DNA from: Sambucus nigra
Lineage: Eukaryota; Streptophyta; Magnoliopsida; Dipsacales; Adoxaceae
Assembly: GCA_949130495.1 (NCBI GenBank)
Contig: OX422211.1
Span: forward strand, 449,545,219-449,609,218
Length of the DNA: 64,000 nt
Direction of reading: 5' to 3'
Both the position numbers and the translations under genes were made by a program. Position 1 is the stretch's first letter, and each line of letters begins with the position of its first letter. Shown in pieces: positions 45,837-56,444 of the stretch. The notes under the pieces are model-generated. The model saw only the letters and a program-made list of their open reading frames with translations, was not told the DNA's origin and ran no database searches.

Positions 45837-46661
45837 TGGATTCTCTAAGCTTTGACGATTTACATCGTTTGAATTTAAAGTTTGCAAAACGTATTGAATT
45901 TTTGGAAAAAGAAAATTCTGGTTTTAAAAATAAGATTAAATATTTGCAAATGTTTCAAATTCAAAGAGATATTTATCGTGAGCACTTTAGTTCCTTGTTT
46001 AAAGATTTTAATATACTAAAATTGCAAAATGGAGAGTGATGATAGAGTCCTCATTTTAGAAAAAGATTTAGACGATTTGAGAAGTTCTAGTGTTTGTGCC
46101 GTTGAGAAAAATATTTTGATTAATAATTTTGTGGCACGAGAAACGGCTCTTAGGGATAGGTTTGCTCACATTGAGGAGGAGCGAGATAACCTTCTAGGGG
46201 TAATTGAAAATTTAAAAAAGGAGTCCCGAATTTTTGAGGAGTCTAATCGTTTACTTGAGTCAAAAGTTTTGAAGTTAAAAAATAATTTAAATGACTCGAG
46301 TAGTGATGGTAGCGGCTTATCTTGTTCTAGTGGTTCAAATCTCAAAGCCAAAACCATAGTTTGTTTTAGATCGTCAACCACCTCTAAGGGTATTAGAAAA
46401 GGTCAACCTAAAGGTCCCGTTCCTTGTCGTGTTTTCACATGTTCACATTGTGGTAGGAAAGGTCACCTTAGGAGTTTCTGTTTTGATCTTAGAAAAGACC
46501 CTAGGAATATTAAACGTAGTGTCCCATTGGTTCCCAAAATTCGTATTGTTAGGTATACACCTGTTTGGGTTAGAAAATCCGTTTTGGAGATGCTAAATGC
46601 TTCGTTGGTTGATTCTCACATGCATGCACATGATTCATCTCTTGCTATTTCTTATGGTTAG
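45837..46661 (+). pseudogene. Coiled-coil, CCHC gag-like gene of element B, one frameshift
   Basis: It starts at ATG 45837 (MDSLSFDDLHRLNLKFAKRI) and runs to about 46036, where a one-base shift moves it to the frame of 46029-46661. Heptad coiled-coil stretches (RVLILEKDLDDL, EERDNLLGVIENLKKESRI) precede a Ser-rich linker and a complete CX2CX4HX4C knuckle (CSHCGRKGHLRSFC at about 46441-46482). A basic PRNIKR and VWVRK segment follows, then the tail AHDSSLAISYG before the stop at 46659. Length and order match element A's protein. The W-basic motif after the knuckle resembles Sirevirus/Maximus gag-pol text, which suggests an origin from that branch (inference). Confidence 0.7.
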
Positions 46662-48754
46662 TAGCTTTTGTCATACGCTAGCCTTGCATCATAATTTATT
46701 ATTTTCTAGTGATATGACATGCTTATCTCTTTGTATTTATTTTTCATTTATTTGAGTCTTATTTGAAAAATACAAAAAGATTTTATTTTTTTTGAGAATT
46801 TTTTTGAAAATCCAAAAGGATTTTGCTTTTCTTTGTGTCAAATATGTTTGAAAAGCCAAAAAGATTTTCAGTTTTTATTTTTGAGTTTACATGTTTCATG
46901 TGGCATATTGGTGTGCTTGGACCCCCCCCCCCCCATCGTTTCATTATCCATGTGGCTAGGACATTTGGTCATTATTATTGATACTTAGAATGATCTTAAC
47001 CATTGTTTATATGGGGTTGTTTCGAAGTTGATATGCATTTTGATTCGACTTTGTATATATGCCAACATTGCACACATGCATGAGTTTATATGAATGTTTG
47101 ACTTCTCTTGCATATTTGAATTTTGTGAGTTGTTCTTATCTCAATCTTGTCATCTATGCGTAAGTAGACTCAAGGAGAAGTGTGCATGTAATAACCGTTT
47201 ACCGTGAGGATTTAAAATTGGTAAAAAAGGATGAGTTATTCATGGGAAAGGGCTGCAAGAGTTCAAAACTTACTCGTTGTGAAAGACGCCGTTTAAAGAG
47301 CCCAAAAGAAAATGCAATATGCTAAGAAAAGGACCAATAAGATTTTCTCTAAGTTGAGAATGCTAGAAACCTCAAAAGAACTTGAAAAAGTATATATATA
47401 TATATATATATATGAGGGAGTTTGGTTGGAGAAAATTTAAACGGGTTTGCACAACTAATCCTAATGTTGAAACATTGCAATTTGACGCAATTGTTTACAG
47501 AATCGTCAAAATTTTGGATTTGTGTGCATGTAGTATGTTTAGTTCATTAAGCTCACACTTTAATTGTCATATGGCTATGAATAAGTTTAATGATTTATCG
47601 CTATCAATTAGAGCTTCTTGATCGTTTCTATGTGTTGGAATTGTGACTCATTTGTTGTAGTTTCACGACCATTCATTCCATATCCATATTTGAGCACATC
47701 GGTACTATGTTTGCTTGTAACTAACATTTTAAGTTTTTATGAGTTTTTGCATTTTGTGTAAAAAAAACCTACTGTTTTGCATCTGTTAGGCCCTTTCTAG
47801 ATTATTTTTTTTCTAAAATTTTTTTCACTAGGCAATACTTTATATTATTTCTGGGAATTTGGAAAATTTTGGCAGGTCGCGCGAAGTCGTTCACACGACA
47901 ACTCATCTCGCCCGAACGACTTATGTACTTCGTTCGAGCGACTTCCTCATCCCGTTTGAGCGAAGTCCCTGGCTCGTTCGAACGACAGGCTGAAAAAAAT
48001 TACTTCTGATTGTTTTGTAGTCCACTGGTTTAATTTGATATATTTAGTACTACGGGAAGCATTTCTGGACTGTTTGATTTATATGAAGGTTCTTTTGTGT
48101 TCCAAATTGGTATTTTGCATATGAGTCCCTTTATCACACTCGATTTGATTGGTATATTCTTTGTGTGATTCCTTGGTTTACTAGCTACTGATTTATCACT
48201 GCTATGATCTTATTTAGCTAGTTGTTTCATGATTATCTAGCAGTTTTCAATTCTCAAATTGGTATCAACTTGATTCAAATTGGTTTCATGTTCTCATGCT
48301 AGATATTTCATATTTGTTTATCTTTTCACCGGATTGTCTATTCGAGACAAAAAGGGGGAGAGATGTATGTGATGTAGGGGGATATTTGTTGAGCGCTACT
48401 GTTGATATCTGGATTTACATATTGTTTGATTATATTTGTTTCAAATTGGTATCAAATAATTGCTCACATGTTTCAAATGATTTGTTTTTATTAGAAATAT
48501 AAATTGGTATTATTTGTTCCTCCATACTTCATTGGGTATTTGTTTGTCTGTTTCATGTGTGTAGGTATGCTTTCAGCGATTCGAGATTTCAAGTCTACAT
48601 CACATTCAGACAGTTCATGCTTGTCGGTGCTACATATTCTAGTCCGTGTCCTGTATTTTTTATTTTGGGTTTATTGAATGGGATTTAGGCGTCATACACC
48701 TTGACGGCCCGGTTAGGCATTTCACTGGTTTAGTTTTGTCCCGCAATAGTCAAA
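46662..48754 (+). other. Non-coding internal 3' region of element B
   Basis: No protein-like frame. It holds a poly-C tract (46922-46934), a (TA)n tract at 47391-47412, an internal palindrome array at 47877-47985, and repeated AAATTGGTAT motifs at 48114, 48256, 48444 and 48501. Confidence 0.55.
47877..47985 (+). promoter_or_regulatory. Internal palindrome array of element B
   Basis: TCGTTCACACGA (47887), TCGCCCGAACGA (47908), TCGTTCGAGCGA (47930), CCGTTTGAGCGA (47952) and TCGTTCGAACGA (47974) are spaced 21, 22, 22 and 22 bp, with an overlapping half-unit at 47877. This is the same motif and phase as in the LTRs, but about 0.8 kb upstream of the PPT, outside any LTR. Confidence 0.65.
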
Positions 48755-48764
48755 GGGGGAGATT
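48755..48764 (+). other. Polypurine tract of element B
   Basis: CAAAGGGGGAGATTT directly precedes the 3' LTR TGTAAGG. It is the same core (GGGGGAGATT) as in element A. Confidence 0.9.
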
Positions 48765-50022
48765 TGTAAGGACATAAATTTTCAATTAAGTCCCTGTATT
48801 TTTTTGACTTAATTTCGTGAACAAAACTGTGTTTGTAATATGTCATAGGGAGAACTTTATTTTGTCACGATCCCACTTGGTCTATGACGTATTGAAGAAA
48901 TTGAAGACGTTGCGGCAAAGCTTCAAAGAATTAAATCATGTTGAAGTTTAATTGGTGTAAGTTTAATCGTCTTCAAAGTAAATTTCATTTGAAGATCACT
49001 CAGGTATGAATGCGTATAATTAATGGTGCTCGAAATTATTTTTATAAAAGATAAGGATGTAATTTTTATAAAGAAAAATATTTTAAAAGTGTTTTAATGG
49101 TTTACACTACGTTTTATGATGATAAGCTCGAAATAGAGTTTGACTAATTTGAATCTCTTTGTTAAGAGACTTTTTTTTTTCAAAAAGTCAAAGAAAGCCA
49201 AACATTCGTGCTGTCGCTCGAACGGCATTGGATCTCGTTCGAACGAGATACAATGTCGCGCGAACGACATGCTTAAGTCGTTCGAACGACACGTTTTTTG
49301 AGGCGGCGTTTTAATCCTATTTAAACAGTGTTTTTATCATAATTTCGTAAGTGTGCATTGTGGAAAAAAGTTTTACGAACCAGAATCTTGTTTGCACATG
49401 CTTTCTAAGGTTTAAAAGTCTTAAACACATCCTTAGAGTTTGTAAAGATCCGAGTTATCATTCTTATATGTTCAAGTGATCTTGCTGCACCAAAGTTATT
49501 TGTTCTACACATTGAACATCAAAGGGTATTGCGGTGAAGAAAAGAGAAGGACTTCTTGTTCGACATCGTAGACGAATCAAAGCCATTCGGTGGACACCGA
49601 GACATACGTGGATGCGTGTGTTGTGGATAGGTATCGTAGAAGACGAAATTTCTGCGTGGGCACTATTGAAGAAAGGTTGAAGATCAGAAGGAGCGTCAAG
49701 ACCCGTGGAGATCGAGTCTTAGTGTAAGGCTAATCTGTCTTTGTAAAACCATTGTTCATAGTGATTGTCTGGCTTGGGCCGTCCGAGGTTGTTTTCCCGT
49801 TTTGGATTTTTTTCTCGTACATCCGGCGTTGTGAGTATTCTTTACTTTACTTTACTTGTTTTAATCACGAGATGCATGTTTATGATTAATCAAGATAAAA
49901 CTGGGTTAAAGTAAGAATTGAGTTTTCACAACTTGGTTTGGTGCATAAATAAATGTTGGATCTTTTTCGGAGAAAAATTGGTTTGAAAGAAAACACTCAT
50001 ATCAGGCCACTCACACTTTTCA
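48765..50022 (+). repeat. 3' LTR of element B (1258 bp)
   Basis: Matches the 5' LTR throughout. Its palindrome array is cleaner: TCGCTCGAACGG (49214), TCGTTCGAACGA (49235), TCGCGCGAACGA (49256) and TCGTTCGAACGA (49278), spacings 21, 21 and 22. TATTTAAA lies at 49318-49325. Confidence 0.92.
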
Positions 50023-50027
50023 AATTT

Positions 50028-50559
50028 AGACTATTATAATAATTGCAACTCCTATATGTAATTTTTAGCTTGAGTAAGCTTTTTTTTTTTTTTTTTATAA
50101 ATTACTTGGTTACTAATATCGTCTCTTTTTTGTATCCTATTTTTTTTGCAGGATAACATTTTATCGTTAGCATTTATTCACATGGAACACATGGAGAAGT
50201 CAATGGTTTATAACAATGGGTTTATTTATTTAATATCATTAATATTCATGATTCTATTTTTTGTGTTATGGTCGTGCGATCTTTTGTAATTTTATTGTTA
50301 ACTTTTATGTTCGTGCGGGCTTTTATTAGTTTATTGTTATATTTTGTGGTCGTGCATGCTTTATATTACACATGTTTATATTAGCAAATTTTAGAATGTC
50401 GAGAAATTAGAGGAAACTCTGCCTATTTTTTTTTTGTCATTGAACTACTAAAGACTTATAATATTTTAAAGTTTGTATGTATATTAGTTTATCAACAACG
50501 TGAAATATTTGTAATTTGTGAATTTCTTGTTTTTAAATATTTTTTTTCTGTCATCCAAA
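50028..50559. other. CACTA-2 right internal region, no gene
   Basis: AT-rich continuation of CACTA-2 after the nested LTR element. The repeated text GTCGTGCG(A/G)(T/G)CTTTT appears at about 50270 and 50311. No coding signal. Confidence 0.45.
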
Positions 50560-50854
50560 AATTTGGCACATTTCAAAATCGTGCCAAAAGTGTATCAAAT
50601 TTTGGCATGATTTTGAACTGTGCCAAATTTTTATGAAAATATGCTCAATTTGGCATAGTTCAAATCTGTGCCAAAACTGTCAAATTCTGGAATGATTTAA
50701 AAGTGTGTTAGAAGTGTTCCTGTTTGGTCAAATCTGGCACACTTTTAAACCGTGCTAGAAAAAATGGCCATTTTGAAACACACAGTTCAAAACAGTGCCA
50801 GATTTGATCTGGCACAGTTTTAAACCGTGCCAGATTCCTATTTTTGGTGTAGTG
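50560..50854. repeat. CACTA-2 right subterminal palindromes and terminus
   Basis: At least eight TTTGGCAC / GTGCCAAA pairs such as GGCACAGTTTTAAACCGTGCC (50811-50831) lead to the inverted terminus CCTATTTTTGGTGTAGTG. They match the left zone at 38396-38535. Confidence 0.8.
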
Positions 50855-53800
50855 TAAGTGGTCATAATAATTCCTTTGGATATTTATACGGGTTATTGGG
50901 TTTTGTTTTCTTTTTCGATTTCTCTCTCCTATATCTTCTGTAAGGTAGTCATGTGATTAGGTTGAATTACTGTATCAAAATTAAATTTTTAAGATGAAAA
51001 TTACAATAATGCTTAAAAATTGAATTGAAGAATTTATCATTCACACCATCATGCCTAGGCAATTAGCTGATAACCATATAATACTGATTGGTTACCATTT
51101 TCAGGGTGACTTTTTAATCAACTTGAATTTCTCTCCAGACAATATTGAAGATTGACAAATATAAGAGATGTTGATTGGGAAAATGTTTGTATAGTATCTA
51201 TAGAGGTTAAGCTTATTGTTGTTCATATGGTTATGTGAGATTATGTACTAGGAAGAGGTTATGGGCAAAAATGTGCAATTTGATATATTCCCTCAAGTCA
51301 TCTTTCGGATCCAGTTCTGGGCTCTTGTATATTTGAATCTAACGGTCTGTAATGGTTTATTGTACTTTTGGGGTATTTCACTTTGACCTCCATTTATTCA
51401 TGTTAACCTAATATGGTCCCTGAAGTTTCACTTCTTGGCCTTTGTCACAAATGTATTAACTAAAATTATTTTTTAACCTTAATTTTTCATGGACGTTTAT
51501 TTGGTTGGTTTGTTCACGTTTCACATGATAGAAATTTGAAGTACCATGTACTTGATAGTTGTTATATTGCATTTATGCCTAATTTCTATCACAAATGTAC
51601 CTCGGGAGATCGAATGAGATTTTTATATATATAATTATCATGTTCTTAGCCAAAAAAACATCTCCTTTAAATTCTCATCGGGATAGTTTAATATTATAGT
51701 TAAAGCTACACCTATAGTTTTAAATATGTGTTGCATTTTTTTCTCTTGCGGTTATAGTAGTTCACGATGCTTGCGAGCATTTTTAACGGGTTTATTTTGA
51801 ACACTACTTCTTTTACCACGAATACCCCTTAAACAATGTAATAACGTAATAGTTTGAATTTAAACTTGAAAGAGAGCTTGAACAAGTTATTAATTTTTTT
51901 ATCGATTGACAAATTATACCTGGTAGCTCCTTATTTTCAACATAAAATCAGTCAAACATGTGTCAATTTTATTTTTTTACCTCCCAAGGCACCAAAGCAA
52001 TTTAAAGAATAAAAGCACATAGGCCTTGAGATTCTATTTCTGCATGTGCACTGTTCACAGAAAAGGTGAGTAGACAAGATACCAAGTGTAAACCAATGAA
52101 TACGAAACAATTATGATATTAAGTGCTTTGTTAAAGAATTTATGCATGCATCTCACATAATACATTGATTTAAGTAATACAACCCTTTAATAGAGGACAA
52201 CTTAAGCTCTTCGAAAGTGAATTAGGGATGTTTGCTAGGTATAATATTCTTTTCCATTAAGGAAAACGGGGACACGTTAAAATGCATACTAAGTAATGGG
52301 ACGTCTTAAGAAACTAATAACTGGGACACTCTTTTCCAACAAATAAGATTCTTTTATATGAATTCTTATCCTTTTCATTTTGATTATTCATTTTATTAAC
52401 TATTTATCCACCAAATTATTGAATTGTTTGAAAAAGTGGATGAATGAATTTTAATCTATTTATAAATCTGATTGGTATTAATTATATTAAATTTAAATTA
52501 CCTTTATCAATCAGTACAAATATTTTTTTATTAGGATGTCTTACTAGTTGTCAACTAGGATAGTAATATTTTATCAGGACTGATTTTTTGTTGGTTACAA
52601 ATATGTTTTAATCTCCATCGTTATAGGTGGAGTTGTGAGCTTTGCTTGGGGGCATCTATATTCTCCCCCGTCTTCTCTTCTTCTTCTTCTTCTTCTTCTT
52701 CTTCTTCTTCTTCTTCTTCTTCTTCTTCTTCTATTTTCATTCATATTCTGAAAAGACTCATTGTAGTATCTTCTGATTATTAATGTACCAAAGTTTCTAT
52801 TGATGTTTAGGATAACTTCAATCAAAGTCATGATCAAGAATATTACTATTGGAAAAGGAAATATAAGACTGAATGTGGTGGGATGAACATAATATAATTT
52901 AGGGTGGATAAAAACAGCACATCTTGTAGAGGAAACGAAGTCATTGAAAAAATAATTTCTTAAACAATCAAAGTGAAATAGAGTTTTGACATTTTTCGTG
53001 TTTTCTATTCTCAAAAGCAAGAAAACATGTGCCCTAATTAGGTTTTCTCTGTCGACTATTCATGAGAAAGTGCATGATTAAATGATTGAATAGCGAGGAT
53101 TACATGATGCATGGGAGGGAATTGACCACTAATAAAGAATGATTAATCACTAATCAATCATCTTATAATCTTGTCACGCTTTAACTAATGATGCCAAGTG
53201 GTGAATATAATCAGAATATAAAAGCATTCCCCTTGTGGAAGTGGCCATTTGTTTAATAGGGTTTTACTTTGGACTTTCCCTTTTAGGAGTGGGAAATGAG
53301 ATGATTGCTTACATATATATAGATTCCATCTTGTTGATGTGAAAACAAAGACTATATGATCTAATGGGTACCCACATGGTGTCACCCTTCATCAATAATG
53401 ATAAGCATCTTCTGGCATGAGAAAACCCTTTTTTCCTTTGCGGCCCTAATGGCAGGTGAAAGCCCATTCTGCATGTTCTCATCTTATCTTCTTTCACTTT
53501 CCGCAACTAGACTAGACATGAAACGTGTAGGCTCAACAGTGTTCCACGTGGCATTCTAGGGTGAGCCTTTTTTGTGGCTATAGCCTAACCACAACTTTTC
53601 AATTCTATTCTACATTTTTTTTTTCTTGAGCTTCCGTTAAAATTGGAACCATAGTGCAATGGATACATCTAGAAGTTACATGTGCATACCGAAAATAAAT
53701 TTTATGCCACGATGAAAGGTTAATTATTTTATCATGATAAAATTGAAGGGAAATTTAATAGTTTCTGTACAAACTTGTTTACATCCTCTAATTATTTTGA

Positions 53801-53946
53801 TTGTCCTAATTTTATCTTTTTAAATTGTCAGAATTTATTGTGGACGCATCTCTCTTTGGCAAATCTAAAATTCCAAGTATAAGGGCCAATGTATGTAGAA
53901 TTATATTTAATGTTGTCCCCACGTATATAAATATATTTTGGATTTA
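50855..53946. other. No gene seen; (TTC)n at 52677-52732
   Basis: AT-rich. The only repeat of note is about 19 uninterrupted TTC units at 52677-52732, which produce an Arg-rich frame on the minus strand that I do not regard as a gene. GGTCCCTGAAGTTTCAC at 51415-51431 resembles text found at ends of plant Mutator-like or MITE elements, but no partner was found. Confidence 0.45.
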
Positions 53947-54598
53947 TTATATATAGGTCTCATAAGAACAAACTTTTCCTAACTAAGTCTAATTGACTTC
54001 TCAACTATTAAACATGTTATATTCCTAATATTTTTGATTTTTTTTTCTTCATAATTTTACCCATTTAAAACTAACCATATGTAACTTCTTTGGGGAAGTT
54101 ACATAAGTTGTTGAACTTTTTTTTAAATCATCAAACGACCATAACTTTTGATTGACAAATTTTTTTTTCGCAAAATTACTATTTTTAAAATCTGCTCGCC
54201 GAGATCAATCAAACAAGATCTATGAATCCTATAGAACTTGAAAGAGAAAAAATTACACATGCAGTAAACTTTTCTGTATGCACCAGAAATTGAAATAGTT
54301 TTATATCTGTTACATTTTCACAACCAGTAATATTTACTGTGTTAATATTACACAGGCACTAAAATTTATTGTGTTTATAAGAAAATTAATTTTATATATT
54401 TATCAAAAAAGATCCAGCGAGTCCATAATTAATGCTTTAACAGTCAATAGGACTTAATTACAAAAAAGCTCAAAATAAGAATTACATATACTTATACATA
54501 TTAACTTGGTTGTCACATTAGTGGTTAAGATTAAACAATAGTACAAACAAATTGGTTAAATAAATTAGTCAATTAATATATATATATATATATATATA

Positions 54599-54784
54599 CA
54601 GTCCTGCTCTTGTGCGGACAAGTTCACATTTTAAGAATGCGGACTGGACATGTGTCACCTGACAGTGAGCCCAAAAAAGAGAGAGAGTATGCCTATAATT
54701 TAGGCGGTAATTTCTAGGCGCACCTTTAGGCGACACATGTCCGGTCCGCATTCTTAAAATGCGGACTAGTCCGCACATGAGCAT

Positions 54785-54790
<6 letters not shown>
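54599..54790. mobile_element. MITE with 55-bp inverted repeats, inserted in a TA microsatellite
   Basis: The left arm 54605-54660 (GCTCTTGTGCGGACAAGTTC, ending ACATGTGTC) pairs with the right arm 54729-54784 (GACACATGTCCGGTCCGCAT, ending GCACATGAGC). (TA)n runs directly on both sides (54577-54598 and 54788-54814). Total length is about 190 bp with an unpaired centre containing GAGAGAGAG. Insertion into (TA)n is known for the Micron class of MITEs; similarity to Micron itself was not tested. Confidence 0.75.
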
Positions 54791-54815
<25 letters not shown>

Positions 54816-55182
54816 CTGTATGTACCAGAAAATGAAATATTTTTATATCTATGATATTTTCACAAACAGTAACATTTACTATGATAATATTACATGGACA
54901 CTAAAATTTACTGTGTTCACTGGAAAATAAAATTCATATATTTATCAAACAAGATCTATGGAATCGATAATATTTTAATGAAAAAATTACACGTACAATA
55001 AGATTTACTGTGTGCACCTTTAAAAATAGAACTTAATTAATGGTTGAATAGTCAATAGGACTTAATTAAAAAAATCTTAAAATTAGAATTACATATAATA
55101 ATACAAATCAACTGGGTTGTCACATTGGTTGTTAGGATCAAATAATACTACAAACAAATTAGTTAAATAAAGGGATAAATTA

Positions 55183-55184
<2 letters not shown>

Positions 55185-55263
<79 letters not shown>
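55185..55263. repeat. (TA)n microsatellite, about 39 units
   Basis: Uninterrupted TA run at the inner edge of the left foldback arm; its counterpart beyond the inner palindrome is at 55708-55745. Confidence 0.95.
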
Positions 55264-55265
<2 letters not shown>

Positions 55266-55710
55266 GACACCTATATTTAGTTTAACTCATTTAGTGTCTC
55301 AAACGTCAATTTATTCAATATTTTTTTATTTTTGAAGGTCCGCGCCAGCGGCACCCCATGCCGTCCCTCCGGTTGATCGGGGCTTAAACACTCATTTAAT
55401 GAATATTCTCATATTTTTTAAAGTCCGCTCTAAAGGCACCTAATCCCCCCTCCCCCCCACCCAAATCCCCATTGCCGGATCTCCAAAGACCTTAATCAGA
55501 GCTCCGACTTGGGGTAGGTAGGAGTGACATGGGATGCCACTAGCGCGGACATTCAAAAATAAAAGAATGTTCTATAAACGGGGTTTGGATCCATCGGAAC
55601 TCCGATTTGAGGTAAGTAGGGGTGGCATAGAGTGTCGCTGATACGACCTTTTAAAAATAAGAGAATATTGGATAAGTATTTGTTTGAGCGACTAAATAAA
55701 TTAAACTATA
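55264..55710. mobile_element. Inner foldback in TA tracts
   Basis: TTTAGTTTAACTCATTTAGTGTCTC (from 55277) pairs with the complement of GAGCGACTAAATAAATTAAACTA (to 55709), continuing inwards through TTCAATATTTTTTTATTTTTGAAGG and the GGCACCCCATGCC region. A second pair of similar blocks (55514-55590 and 55611-55676) lies head-to-tail. It is GC-richer than its surroundings and non-coding. It is bounded by (TA)n on both sides. Confidence 0.65.
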
Positions 55711-56444
55711 TATATATATATATATATCTATATATATATATATATGGGTTTATACATTAATTGACCAATTTATTTAACTAATTTATTGTAATATTGTTTA
55801 ATCCTAATAACTTATGACAACCCAATTAATATATATTATTATATGCAATTCCTATTTTGAGATTTTTTAAATTAAGTCTTACTGACTATTCAATTATTAA
55901 TTAACTTCTATTTTTAAAGGTGTACACAGTAAATATTACTGTCTGTGTAATTTTTTTCATTTAAATATTACGAACTCCATGAATCATGTTTGACAAATAT
56001 ATGGATTTCATTCTCATGTGAATACAGTAAATTTTACTGTCTGCATAATATTAACATAGTAAATGTTACTTTTTGTGAGAATCTCACAGATATAAAACTA
56101 TTTCATTTTTGGTGTATAGAGTAAAGTTTACTGTATGCGTAATTTTTTTTCTTTGAATTTTTATAGGTTTCATGGATCTTGTTTGATCGATTTTGACGAG
56201 ATGATTTCAAAAATAGTAATTTTGCGAAAACGAAATTGTCAATCGAAAGTTATGATCATTTGAAGATTAAAAAAAAGTCCAACCACTTATATAACTTCTC
56301 CTAAGAAGTTACGGATGATTGATTTTAAAAGAGTAAAATTGTAAAAAAAAAAATCCAAAAAATGAGGAATGGGACCTATATAATGATTGAAAAGTCAATA
56401 AGACTTAGAGAGGGAAGCTCTATTCTTATGAGACCTATATATAA

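Larger units (their letters stand above)
44402..50022 (+). mobile_element. Gag-only LTR retrotransposon B (Sirevirus-like), nested in CACTA-2
   Basis: A complete 5.6-kb element: 5' LTR 44402-45657, PBS 45661-45672, gag-like gene, long non-coding stretch, PPT 48755-48764, 3' LTR 48765-50022. A perfect target duplication AATTT lies at 44397-44401 and 50023-50027. The LTRs start TGTAAGGACATAA and end TTCA. No protease, integrase or reverse transcriptase is seen. It is a sister family of element A: same LTR start, gag protein, PPT and PBS duplication, but otherwise different LTR sequence. The LTRs are similar with few indels, so it may be younger than element A. Confidence 0.93.
38375..50854 (+). 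mobile_element. CACTA-2: complete En/Spm transposon with TAA duplication
   Basis: The left end reads CACTACACACTAAAAATAG. The right end, read inverted, is CACTACACCAAAAATAGG. The flanks TAA (38372-38374) and TAA (50855-50857) form the 3-bp duplication. Subterminal zones carry TTTGGCAC/GTGCCAAA palindromes. Inside, on the plus strand, are a CT-rich leader exon, the 5' half of a TNP2 pseudogene, a 168-bp tandem array and a nested gag-only LTR retrotransposon (44402-50022). Without the nested element it would be about 6.9 kb. It is a different CACTA family from CACTA-1 (other subterminal motifs) and is non-autonomous. Confidence 0.9.
53947..56444. mobile_element. 2.5-kb foldback element with nested palindromes
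   Basis: The ends TTATATATAGGTCTCATAAG (53947) and its complement CTTATGAGACCTATATATAA (to 56444) open a long inverted repeat. The left arm (from 53947) and right arm (about 55746-56444) pair over several hundred bp, for example AAGTTACATAAGTTGTTGAA (54098) with the complement of 56272-56292, and GTTTTATATCTGTTAC (54298) with 56093. The left arm is partly duplicated (54255-54590 resembles 54790-55185). Two smaller palindromes sit in its TA tracts at 54599-54790 and 55264-55710. There is no transposase and no clear target duplication. Confidence 0.7.

Noticed and set aside
52595..53020. 141-codon minus-strand frame with an Arg-rich run
   Set aside because: The Arg run is the (TTC)n microsatellite; the rest has no recognisable motif and composition is like the flanks.
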